Shown: positions 1 through 5,515, counted from the first letter of the stretch. The stretch: 9,501 nucleotides of DNA from Bacilli bacterium (GCA_012513195.1 JAAZCR010000120.1:1-9501); one strand, 5' to 3'. Translations and numbers: made by a program. Notes: generated from the sequence alone by a model not told the origin.

Positions 1-1
1 A

Positions 2-274
2 GATACAATTAGCTATATATTAAGTGCGTTTGAGGATAAATCAGATATAGCTGATTTATTGCTAGATGTTTGCACGAAAAAGGAGTTGGAAGACATCTAT
101 CAACGCTTTGTTGTTGCGCAAATGCTCAAAGATGGGTTGACATTTGCGCAAATTGAAAAGTTAACAGGGATTAGTTCAACTACCATCACAAGGGTGAATA
201 AATGTCTTAAAAATGGCAAAGGTTATAATAAAATGTTTGATAAATATCACCTGACGATTGACTATGGGGATTAA
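2..274 (+). CDS. YerC/YecD-family TrpR-related DNA-binding protein (5' end outside window)
   Basis: The reading frame is open from the first complete codon (base 2) to the TAA at 272-274, so the start lies upstream of the window. An internal ATG at 59 would cut away part of the conserved N-terminal helical region and is not the real start. The 90 visible residues match the TrpR-like fold of YerC: a helix containing KELEDIYQRFVVAQML (residues 27-42), then a helix-turn-helix, FAQIEKLTGISSTTITRVNK (48-67). The family is about 100 residues long, so only around ten are probably missing. Family members are small, presumably dimeric, cytoplasmic DNA-binding proteins; the ligand and target of YerC are not established, and nothing here shows tryptophan control. 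A terminator whose stem begins inside the stop codon follows directly. Family is confident; regulatory role is unknown. Confidence 0.88.
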   Translation, partial: DTISYILSAFEDKSDIADLLLDVCTKKELEDIYQRFVVAQMLKDGLTFAQIEKLTGISSTTITRVNKCLKNGKGYNKMFDKYHLTIDYGD

Positions 275-297
275 CGACCTTTTTTTGGTCGTTTTTT
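273..297 (+). terminator. Rho-independent terminator after the TrpR-like gene
   Basis: AACGACC (273-279) pairs perfectly with GGTCGTT (287-293) around a seven-T loop, and the 3' arm runs into a T tract (292-297). The left arm starts within the TAA stop codon of the TrpR-like gene, so the gene ends inside its own terminator. Confidence 0.85.
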
Positions 298-319
298 GCT
301 TTTTTAAAAGCGGGGGTTC

Positions 320-328
320 TGGTAAAAT
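320..328 (+). promoter_or_regulatory. Possible extended -10 promoter of queG-trmL
   Basis: TGGTAAAAT fits an extended -10 element (TGn followed by TAAAAT) and lies 16 bases upstream of the queG start codon, just after the preceding terminator. No good -35 box is visible at normal spacing. A promoter is expected here because the upstream unit terminates at 297, but the exact element is only tentative. Confidence 0.4.
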
Positions 329-334
329 TAAATT

Positions 335-340
335 AGGTGA
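335..340 (+). promoter_or_regulatory. Ribosome binding site that fixes the queG start
   Basis: AGGTGA lies four bases before the ATG at 345. It supports this start over the in-frame ATG at 258, which has no ribosome binding site and falls inside the upstream coding region. Confidence 0.75.
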
Positions 341-344
341 GATA

Positions 345-1358
345 ATGAAGGAACTAAAAGAAACCATTCAAGCCATGTTCCCTTGTCAAGTTGGTTTTGT
401 CAAGGCAAGAATGTTCACAGAACTACGGGAGAACCTCAAAAAATACTATGAGATTAATGGGGAAATCGAACTTGTAGAACATGATATCGAAAAGCGGATT
501 AATCCCTACTTAATCTTTGCGAAAGTGAAAACTATCATTGTCGTTATCTTCCCTTATGCTCAAAGTCATCCTGAACTAGATAAAGCTATCCATGTTGTGA
601 GTAAATCATCATATGGTATTGATTACCATGTGGTGCTAAAGGATAAATTAGGTATAATCGCTAATTACCTAAAAGAACATTACCATGCAGAGAGTATTGT
701 ATTAACCGATAATCACCCTCTGCATGAAAAGCATCTAGCATATCTTGCTGGATTAGGTAATTTTGGTAAAAACACCTTATTAATCAATCCCATTTATGGT
801 ACATACTTCTTTATCGGTTTAATTCTTACAGACTTAGAACTAAATGAATATGATGAACCCAGGTTTAGTGATATCTGTCAGAGTTGTAATCGCTGCATCA
901 GAAGCTGTCCTACAGGGGCATTAAGTGAATCCCGTTTTATTGAAGCTTATAAATGTATGTCTTATTTAACACAAAGTAAGAAAATATTACCTGACGAATA
1001 TCTTCCCAAATTCCGTAAGTATATTTATGGTTGTGATATTTGTCATATAACATGTATATATAATACTAATGATAATTTACCTATATTAGAAGAATTTAAA
1101 CCACAGGGTAAAGAAATCATTAAAGTAAAAGATTTAGAAGGACTTACAAACAAGACTTTTAAAGAAAAATATGGTGATCTAGCTGCGAGTTTTCGCGGTA
1201 AACATGTTTTATTGCGAAATGCACTTTTAGTTAGCGCTAATCAAAAAAATACAAAAGATTTGGAAAATTTAGACAAATTAACAAATACTAATATTGAATA
1301 CATAAATCAAGCTATTGATTATGCAAAGAAAAAACTAGGAGAAGGCGAAGAAAAATGA
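345..1358 (+). CDS. queG: Epoxyqueuosine reductase QueG
   Basis: This cytoplasmic enzyme reduces epoxyqueuosine to queuosine at position 34 of GUN-anticodon tRNAs, the last step of queuosine synthesis, using cobalamin and two [4Fe-4S] clusters. The ATG at 345 is chosen because AGGTGA lies four bases upstream; an in-frame ATG at 258 would begin inside the previous gene and read through its terminator. The 337-residue product shows the family core motif DNHPLHEKHLAYLAGLG (122-138) with the expected catalytic Asp122, then GKNTLLINP (141-149). Eight cluster cysteines are present: C178, C181, C184, C188, C204, C230, C233 and C237, the last four in YKCMSYL and GCDICHITC. The C-terminal tail (about 275-337) is shorter than in E. 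coli or B. subtilis enzymes (about 380 residues), leaving at most one HEAT-like repeat. The usual CPWN after the last cysteine reads CIYN. The TGA stop overlaps the trmL start, so the two are co-translated. Identification is firm. Confidence 0.95.
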   Translation: MKELKETIQAMFPCQVGFVKARMFTELRENLKKYYEINGEIELVEHDIEKRINPYLIFAKVKTIIVVIFPYAQSHPELDKAIHVVSKSSYGIDYHVVLKDKLGIIANYLKEHYHAESIVLTDNHPLHEKHLAYLAGLGNFGKNTLLINPIYGTYFFIGLILTDLELNEYDEPRFSDICQSCNRCIRSCPTGALSESRFIEAYKCMSYLTQSKKILPDEYLPKFRKYIYGCDICHITCIYNTNDNLPILEEFKPQGKEIIKVKDLEGLTNKTFKEKYGDLAASFRGKHVLLRNALLVSANQKNTKDLENLDKLTNTNIEYINQAIDYAKKKLGEGEEK

Positions 1359-1864
1359 CTATTCATGTCGTGTTATATAATCCCGAAATCCCTCAAAATA
1401 CGGGCAATATCATGCGGACTTGTGCCGCTACCAATGCTGAATTACATATCATCGAACCATGTGGGTTTCGTATTGATAACCGGTTCTTAAAGCGAAGTTC
1501 AGCTAATAACCTCGATAAAGTCGACTTCAAAACATATCTAGATTGGGAGGATTTCTTAAGTAAGAATCAAGGAGAATTCTATTTTCTAACACGTTATGGT
1601 AAAAAAAGCCCTGATGAGTTTGATTTTAGCGATTTTAATAAAGATATTTACTTAGTGTTTGGGCGAGAATCAACGGGTATACCAAAAGAAATCCTCAAGT
1701 CGCATCTTGATCGGTGCATACGTTTACCAATGCGAGAAGATGTTAGAAGTCTAAATCTCGCAAATTGTGTGGCGATTATGGTATACGAAGTGTTGCGCCA
1801 GCAAAAGTATCATAGTTTATCAAAAGTAGAAGTAATCAAAGGCGAAAACTTTATTTACGATTAA
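1355..1864 (+). CDS. trmL: tRNA (cytidine(34)-2'-O)-methyltransferase TrmL (CspR family)
   Basis: This SPOUT-class methyltransferase uses S-adenosylmethionine to 2'-O-methylate the wobble nucleotide (Cm34 or modified Um34) of tRNA-Leu isoacceptors. All three family motifs are visible in the 169 residues: IPQNTGNIMRTC (12-23), LVFGRESTGIP (100-110) and LPMREDVRSLNLANCVAIMV (124-143), the last forming the trefoil-knot cofactor site. Length is close to the B. subtilis and E. coli proteins (about 160), with a few extra C-terminal residues. The ATG overlaps the queG stop as ATGA, indicating translational coupling. A hairpin begins within its TAA stop codon. Both enzymes of this operon act on tRNA position 34, though on different tRNAs, so the pairing looks functional rather than accidental. 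Family assignment is confident; substrate specificity is taken from characterised homologues. Confidence 0.94.
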   Translation: MTIHVVLYNPEIPQNTGNIMRTCAATNAELHIIEPCGFRIDNRFLKRSSANNLDKVDFKTYLDWEDFLSKNQGEFYFLTRYGKKSPDEFDFSDFNKDIYLVFGRESTGIPKEILKSHLDRCIRLPMREDVRSLNLANCVAIMVYEVLRQQKYHSLSKVEVIKGENFIYD

Positions 1865-1888
1865 AACATTCGTTAATAACGATGTTTT
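1863..1888 (+). terminator. Hairpin, probable weak terminator after trmL
   Basis: AAAACATTCGTT (1863-1874) pairs with AACGATGTTTT (1878-1888) with one bulged T and an AAT loop. The 3' arm ends in only four Ts, so termination may be partial. Only 36 bases separate it from the next start codon and I see no convincing promoter there, so some read-through into the next gene is likely. Confidence 0.6.
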
Positions 1889-1924
1889 AAATAGATTAAC
1901 AAAAAAAGTTGGGAGGTAATAGCC

Positions 1925-2797
1925 ATGCAGATTATTGAAAACGATGTTATGAAAGTAGTGATTTCAGAACACGGAGCGGAGTTGCAAAGTATTTATCACA
2001 AAGGGAAAGAACGCGAGTTTCTCTGGCAGGGAGATGAAACCTATTGGCCCAGACGAGCCCCCATCTTCTTCCCAATCGTTGGGAAATTAGCAAACAATAC
2101 CTATTATATCAAGGGTAAAGATTATCATTTGACGAGAAATGGATTTACGAGGGATTTAGATTTTGAAGTAGTGGAGAAACTACCAGATTATGTTAAGTTT
2201 CGCCTTGACGCTAATGAGCACACTTTCTTAGTCTATCCCTATGATTTTCGGATTACTGTTAGTTATCGATTAATAGATAACAGAATAGTTGTTAAATATA
2301 AAGTTTACAATAAGACCAATGAACTCTTGTATTTCTCAATTGGGGGAAGTCCTGCGTTCAATACCAATTTAACACCAAACGGTTATGAGGATTATTATTT
2401 AGAATTTGGTACTCCGTTAACACTTAAGACTAAAGTACTTGATAGCGAAGTCGGATTATTAACATACGAGGAAAAAGTAATCGGTGATAAGATTGATACA
2501 TTACCGTTAACATATGAGTTATTTAAAGAAAATGACACTTTAATCCTAGAAAACATCAACCAAGTAAGCCTTAAGAATCGTGTAAATGACGATGAAGTAA
2601 AATTAACAACCTTTAGTTTTCCACTACTGGCGGTATGGAGTCCAAATCGCATGAAGAGCCCCTTTGTCTGTTTAGAACCATGGCAAGGTGCTCCTGATTA
2701 TGTAGGTTTACCACAAGAATTAAGTGATAAGGCCTATATTGAATCGGTATATCCAGGTGGAAAATTCCGGTCGATGTTTACCATTGATATTATCTAA
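1925..2797 (+). CDS. LacX-like aldose 1-epimerase family protein lacking both catalytic histidines
   Basis: The 290-residue protein belongs to the LacX branch of the galactose mutarotase superfamily, which interconverts anomers of free or phosphorylated sugars in the cytoplasm. Family landmarks are GAELQSI (17-23), EFLWQGDETYWPRRAPIFFP (31-50), GFTRDLDFE (73-81), FSIGGSPAFN (137-146) and VCLEPWQGAPD (248-258). The catalytic-type Glu251 is kept. However, the histidine normally found in the HGFAR motif is Asn72 (codon AAT at 2138), and the one normally found in the GGHPAF motif is Ser142 (codon AGT at 2348). The reading frame is otherwise intact and full length, so this is not simple decay. I infer a sugar-binding protein or an enzyme with altered chemistry rather than an ordinary mutarotase. 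GGGAGGT (1911-1917) lies seven bases before the ATG. A strong terminator follows. Family is confident; activity is doubtful. Confidence 0.88.
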   Translation: MQIIENDVMKVVISEHGAELQSIYHKGKEREFLWQGDETYWPRRAPIFFPIVGKLANNTYYIKGKDYHLTRNGFTRDLDFEVVEKLPDYVKFRLDANEHTFLVYPYDFRITVSYRLIDNRIVVKYKVYNKTNELLYFSIGGSPAFNTNLTPNGYEDYYLEFGTPLTLKTKVLDSEVGLLTYEEKVIGDKIDTLPLTYELFKENDTLILENINQVSLKNRVNDDEVKLTTFSFPLLAVWSPNRMKSPFVCLEPWQGAPDYVGLPQELSDKAYIESVYPGGKFRSMFTIDII

Positions 2798-2806
2798 TTG
2801 ATTAGC

Positions 2807-2835
2807 AAAGGACAATAGGTCATTATTGTCCTTTT
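2807..2835 (+). terminator. Rho-independent terminator after the LacX-like gene
   Basis: AAAGGACAATA (2807-2817) pairs perfectly with TATTGTCCTTT (2824-2834) around a six-base loop, ending in four Ts. Eleven base pairs make this one of the strongest hairpins in the window. Confidence 0.85.
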
Positions 2836-2872
2836 AAGTTTGGTAGAAACAAAATCTGACATATTATTAGCT

Positions 2873-2906
2873 CTTGGTAAGTATATAATAATAGAAACTT
2901 ATCAAG
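2873..2906 (+). promoter_or_regulatory. Promoter of the 43-residue protein bracketed by an inverted repeat (possible operator)
   Basis: A consensus -10 box TATAAT (2884-2889) lies 27 bases before the small gene's ATG; no good -35 is seen at 17-base spacing, although CTGACA at 2856-2861 is nearby. The box is bracketed by CTTGGTAAGT (2873-2882) and ACTTATCAAG (2897-2906), an inverted repeat matching at nine of ten positions. The right arm touches the AGGGGG ribosome binding site. The left arm lies upstream of the expected transcription start, so it would act as DNA rather than as a leader RNA hairpin. This fits a repressor operator, by inference. Confidence 0.5.
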
Positions 2907-2916
2907 GGGGTTTAAC

Positions 2917-3048
2917 ATGAAAAAAACCGTATTAGGTAAAAATTTAATACAACTATTGAAGGAAAATACCCGAGATAAGATCCGTGGATTAGATTTTCCC
3001 CTAGTCAAAGAACAGTTGAAACAAAAGAGTACCATCAAGAGTAAATAA
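2917..3048 (+). CDS. Small basic protein of 43 residues, function unknown
   Basis: I do not recognise this protein. It starts at ATG 2917 with AGGGGG (2905-2910) six bases upstream and ends at TAA 3046-3048 inside a strong terminator. The 43 residues begin MKKTVLGKNLIQLLKEN and end in a lysine-rich tail; about a dozen Lys/Arg against four acidic residues make it clearly basic. There is no signal peptide, membrane segment or cysteine. Residues 5-16 and 29-38 could form short amphipathic helices separated by RDKIRGLDFP (19-28). It has its own promoter, ribosome binding site and terminator and is not part of a neighbouring operon. That complete set of expression signals around such a short frame is the main argument that it is real. 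It could be a nucleic-acid- or ribosome-binding peptide; that is only a guess from charge. Confidence 0.72.
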   Translation: MKKTVLGKNLIQLLKENTRDKIRGLDFPLVKEQLKQKSTIKSK

Positions 3049-3071
3049 GCATTTTGCTTATTTATTTTTTT
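3043..3071 (+). terminator. Rho-independent terminator of the 43-residue protein gene
   Basis: AAATAAGCA (3043-3051) pairs with TGCTTATTT (3055-3063) around a three-T loop, followed by a seven-T tract (3065-3071). The stop codon of the small gene is part of the left arm. Confidence 0.85.
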
Positions 3072-3103
3072 ATTATTTTAAGTTTTTTTAAGGTTATCAG
3101 TTC

Positions 3104-3122
3104 ATAATTGTGTTACAATAAT
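3104..3122 (+). promoter_or_regulatory. Promoter of the dehydrogenase-protease operon with overlapping palindrome
   Basis: TGTTACAAT (3111-3119) forms an extended -10 (TGn followed by TACAAT) 30 bases before the TTG start codon. The same bases sit in the palindrome ATTGT-GTT-ACAAT (3107-3119), with imperfect extension to 3104-3122. No clear -35 is present. The sequence from the -10 onwards, TACAATAATAGAAAG, matches the small gene's TATAATAATAGAAAC at 13 of 15 positions, hinting at a common promoter style. Confidence 0.5.
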
Positions 3123-3137
3123 AGAAAGCAAACTGTG

Positions 3138-3144
3138 AGGTGAT
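3138..3144 (+). promoter_or_regulatory. Ribosome binding site that fixes the TTG start of the dehydrogenase
   Basis: AGGTGAT lies five bases before TTG 3150. The first residues after this TTG (FNDKIIIVTGG) are exactly where SDR proteins begin, and no in-frame ATG is available upstream of the cofactor motif, so TTG is the start. Confidence 0.8.
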
Positions 3145-3149
3145 GAACC

Positions 3150-3878
3150 TTGTTTAATGATAAAATAATAATTGTCACTGGTGGTGCCAATGGCATAGGT
3201 AAATGTATCAGTGAAACCTTCGCCAAACTAGGAGGAAAAGTAATTATCATTGATATTGATAAAGAAAACGGGGAAAAACTTAGTAAAGAAATAAATGGAA
3301 TGTTTTACTATTGCGATTTACGAAATGTTAATGATATTGACAGTTTTTACCAGTGGTTAAAGAACACCTTTGGTAAAGCTGATATTTTGATTAATAATGC
3401 TGGAGTTTCACGCTTTAAAAGTCTATATGAGATAACGCCAGCAGAGTTTGATGATGTAATTAATACTAATTTACGGGGTACCTTTATAATGAGTCAAGGT
3501 TTTGCGAAGTTAAATCGTGGTACTAAATATGGTCGCATCATCAATATCAGTTCTACTCGCTATTTGATGAGTGAACCTAATAGTGAAGCATACGCTGCCA
3601 GTAAAGGTGGGATTGTCTCGTTAACCCACGCATTAGCGCTTAGTTTAGCTGAGGAAAATATTACAGTTAATTGTATTAGTCCTGGTTGGATTGAGACGCG
3701 CAATTATGATAAATTAAGAATAGAAGATCATTTATTCCACCCTTCGAAACGGGTTGGTAAAGTAACTGATATCGCAAATTTATGTGTGTTCCTGTGTCAG
3801 GAAGAAAATGACTTTATCAATGGTGAAAACATCATCGTTGATGGTGGCGTTACGAAGAAAATGATCTACAATGATTAG
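3150..3878 (+). CDS. Short-chain dehydrogenase/reductase (classical SDR), probably NAD-dependent
   Basis: The 242 residues form a complete classical SDR, a cytoplasmic Rossmann-fold oxidoreductase. The cofactor motif TGGANGIG spans 10-17, NNAG is at 82-85, the structural Asn is N107 in NTNLRG, and the catalytic residues are Ser135, Tyr148 and Lys152 (YAASK). Asp35 at the end of the second strand (VIIIDID) favours NAD(H) over NADP(H). The C-terminal DGG motif (231-233) is present. Substrate cannot be told from sequence; FabG-like, sugar-alcohol and steroid-type SDRs all look alike at this level. It is less likely to be the housekeeping FabG because it sits away from the acpP transcription unit and does not have the usual FabG length and context. 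The start is TTG with a good ribosome binding site. The protease gene starts 18 bases after its stop, so the two are probably one operon. Confidence 0.9.
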   Translation: MFNDKIIIVTGGANGIGKCISETFAKLGGKVIIIDIDKENGEKLSKEINGMFYYCDLRNVNDIDSFYQWLKNTFGKADILINNAGVSRFKSLYEITPAEFDDVINTNLRGTFIMSQGFAKLNRGTKYGRIINISSTRYLMSEPNSEAYAASKGGIVSLTHALALSLAEENITVNCISPGWIETRNYDKLRIEDHLFHPSKRVGKVTDIANLCVFLCQEENDFINGENIIVDGGVTKKMIYND

Positions 3879-3895
3879 CGGCAAGGAGGATAAGT

Positions 3896-5098
3896 ATGAA
3901 AGGACTAAAAAGCATATTTCTAGTACTCTTAATAGTGTTTGCGTTAGTTGGTTGTGAGTATTATCTCAATTTTCCCCAACAAACAACCACAACCCAAAAG
4001 AATCTTGCTCAGTTGAGTGAAGAAGATTGGAATAATCTTGTTAAACAAGTTATGGACCAAGTTCGTGCCGAATTATTGAATGAATATCAACAAGGATTAT
4101 CCGATGTGGAAAATATGATTATTAATGTAGTTAGAGCATATGGCGAAACTGTTGTCGGTGTTTCTAACTATGTAAGACAAAATAATGTCGCTATCCTAAA
4201 ATCCACAGGTAGTGGAGTTATTTATAAACATATTCATGATACTAGTGAATACTATGTTATAACTAACGAACATGTTGTTGATGGTGCACAAGAAATTCGT
4301 GTTGTTTTAGAGGATGGACGCGAAATTACAGCGGAATTAATCGGAAAAGATGCCCAAACGGACTTAGCGGTAATCAAATTTCAACTTACTGATTCCTTAC
4401 CCACTGCCGTTCTTGGCGATAGTGATGAGCTTGTTCGCGGTCAATTTGCGATTGCGATAGGTAACCCTTTAGGATATGAGTATTACGGTTCAGTAACTTT
4501 TGGGATTGTTTCGGGACTTGCTCGTGATATTGATATCGATTATGATGGTGATAATGTCATAGATTGGGTTGCCACTTTAATTCAACATGATGCAGCCATT
4601 AGCCCTGGTAATAGTGGTGGTGGTTTATTCAATATTAAGGGTGAACTCATTGGTATCAATAATATGAAAATTGTGGAAAGCCGTGTTGATGATATCGGTT
4701 TTGCGATTCCTGTTAATACGGTAAAATATGTCATCGAGCAATTAGAACTTTACGGTAAAGTAGAACGTCCGTCATTAGGAATAACAGGACGTGCGGTAGA
4801 AGATATTTTGTATAATAATGAATTAATTAGAGCGGGAGTAATTACTGGAGAAATCACTCCGATTCCTAACGGTATTACATATGGTGTATATGTTACTTCG
4901 TTAGTTAAAAATGGTTCTGCTTATGGATATTTACAAGAAGGAGATATCATCATTAAATACAATGGTATTGAGATTAAGAATTTTGATACTTTGCGTCTTC
5001 AAATTAATAATGCGAAAATCGGTGATATAGCAACTTTGACCATTATTCGGAACAATCGTGAAATGACAGTATCTTTCCCACTTAAGAAGCGACCATAA
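3896..5098 (+). CDS. HtrA/DegP-type serine protease lipoprotein with PDZ domain
   Basis: This is a 400-residue S1C-family protease predicted to be anchored on the outer face of the membrane. A hydrophobic signal segment (5-19) ends in a lipobox LVGC, so Cys20 would be lipidated; most HtrA proteins in Gram-positives are instead held by a transmembrane helix. A Thr-rich stretch and a helical linker (31-80) follow. The trypsin-like domain (about 84-285) carries His126 (TNEHVV), Asp156 (QTDLAV) and Ser240 (PGNSGGG). A PDZ domain occupies about 292-400, with the peptide-binding strand near YGVYVTS (329-335). Between GLAR and the catalytic serine lies an acidic loop, DIDIDYDGDNVID (211-223), resembling calcium-binding DxDxDG loops. 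GGAGGA and a five-base spacer precede the ATG, which lies 18 bases after the dehydrogenase stop. The expected role is degradation or quality control of misfolded exported proteins. No clear terminator is visible after it. Confidence 0.93.
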   Translation: MKGLKSIFLVLLIVFALVGCEYYLNFPQQTTTTQKNLAQLSEEDWNNLVKQVMDQVRAELLNEYQQGLSDVENMIINVVRAYGETVVGVSNYVRQNNVAILKSTGSGVIYKHIHDTSEYYVITNEHVVDGAQEIRVVLEDGREITAELIGKDAQTDLAVIKFQLTDSLPTAVLGDSDELVRGQFAIAIGNPLGYEYYGSVTFGIVSGLARDIDIDYDGDNVIDWVATLIQHDAAISPGNSGGGLFNIKGELIGINNMKIVESRVDDIGFAIPVNTVKYVIEQLELYGKVERPSLGITGRAVEDILYNNELIRAGVITGEITPIPNGITYGVYVTSLVKNGSAYGYLQEGDIIIKYNGIEIKNFDTLRLQINNAKIGDIATLTIIRNNREMTVSFPLKKRP

Positions 5099-5121
5099 AG
5101 CTAACTTTGTCATAAAACCAT

Positions 5122-5149
5122 TTGCATATTTCTAATTTTCGTTTATAAT
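5122..5149 (+). promoter_or_regulatory. Promoter of acpP
   Basis: TTGCAT (5122-5127) and TATAAT (5144-5149) are separated by 16 bases, close to the vegetative sigma consensus and the best -35/-10 pair in the window. An AT-rich inverted repeat, GTTTA (5141-5145) and TAAAC (5155-5159), overlaps the -10, but short AT-rich repeats like this are expected by chance. Confidence 0.75.
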
Positions 5150-5170
5150 ATATGTAAACTAAATAATTAT

Positions 5171-5176
5171 GGAGGA
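5171..5176 (+). promoter_or_regulatory. Ribosome binding site that fixes the acpP start
   Basis: GGAGGA lies seven bases before ATG 5184. The in-frame ATG at 5169 overlaps this site and would add five residues not seen in acyl carrier proteins, so it is not the start. Confidence 0.9.
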
Positions 5177-5183
5177 AGAAAAA

Positions 5184-5414
5184 ATGGTTTTTGAACAAGT
5201 GAGAGCTATTGTGGCGGAAAAACTAAGTTTGAATCCAGAAGATATTACTTTAGAATCTGATTTACAAAAAGACTTCAATGCCGATAGTTTGGACGCAGTA
5301 GAAATCATCATGGCAGTAGAAGATACCTTCGACATTGAAGTAGCAGACGATGAATTGATGAATATTAAAACTATTAAAGATATTGTTGATTATATTGAAA
5401 AGGTTAATAAGTGA
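5184..5414 (+). CDS. acpP: Acyl carrier protein
   Basis: This 76-residue acidic four-helix protein carries growing acyl chains on a phosphopantetheine arm for fatty acid and phospholipid synthesis in the cytoplasm. The attachment serine is Ser35 in the motif FNADSLDAVE (31-40), which is the family signature DSL. Length matches the family (75-80 residues). Helix I (2-14), the loop with LNPEDI (16-21), helix II after DSLD, and the C-terminal helix ending in IEKVNK are in the expected order. It has its own promoter and terminator and so is transcribed alone, unlike the common fab-cluster arrangement in Bacillota. The TGA stop lies within the terminator stem. Confidence 0.95.
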   Translation: MVFEQVRAIVAEKLSLNPEDITLESDLQKDFNADSLDAVEIIMAVEDTFDIEVADDELMNIKTIKDIVDYIEKVNK

Positions 5415-5444
5415 TTTTTGTCGAAAAATCACTTTTTAATTTTT
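5409..5444 (+). terminator. Rho-independent terminator after acpP
   Basis: AAGTGATTTTT (5409-5419) pairs with AAAAATCACTT (5424-5434) around GTCG, followed by T runs at 5433-5437 and 5440-5444. The eleven-base stem contains the acpP stop codon. Confidence 0.87.
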
Positions 5445-5479
5445 GCCTGAAAGAGATAGTAATACAGTAACATATGCGT

Positions 5480-5485
5480 TATAAT
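5480..5485 (+). promoter_or_regulatory. -10 box of the ABC transporter locus
   Basis: A perfect TATAAT lies 42 bases before the TTG start of the first transporter gene. The -35 region at 17-base spacing (TAGTAA, 5457-5462) is poor, so the promoter may be weak or need an activator, as is common for inducible peptide-exporter genes. No two-component regulator gene is present in the window. Confidence 0.5.
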
Positions 5486-5509
5486 GATGATTGATTAACA
5501 TGAAAATTC

Positions 5510-5515
5510 GGAGGG
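5510..5515 (+). promoter_or_regulatory. Ribosome binding site that fixes the original TTG start of transporter copy 1
   Basis: GGAGGG lies six bases before TTG 5522. It marks the true 5' end of the broken gene, because the ATG at 5620 has no comparable site and begins only four residues before the Walker A motif. Confidence 0.75.

Noticed and set aside
176..367. Minus-strand frame of 63 codons across the first terminator and queG start
   Set aside because: It is antisense to two real genes and includes a terminator hairpin; no ribosome binding site or family match is visible.
2395..3038. Minus-strand frames opposite the LacX-like gene (2395-2652) and opposite the 43-residue gene (2823-3038)
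   Set aside because: Both are antisense shadows of better supported plus-strand genes. The second also runs through a terminator hairpin. The plus-strand 43-residue gene has proper start and stop signals.
5141..5159. AT-rich inverted repeat over the acpP -10 as a FapR-type operator
   Set aside because: The arms are only five bases and do not resemble the known FapR operator; chance is sufficient in this base composition.
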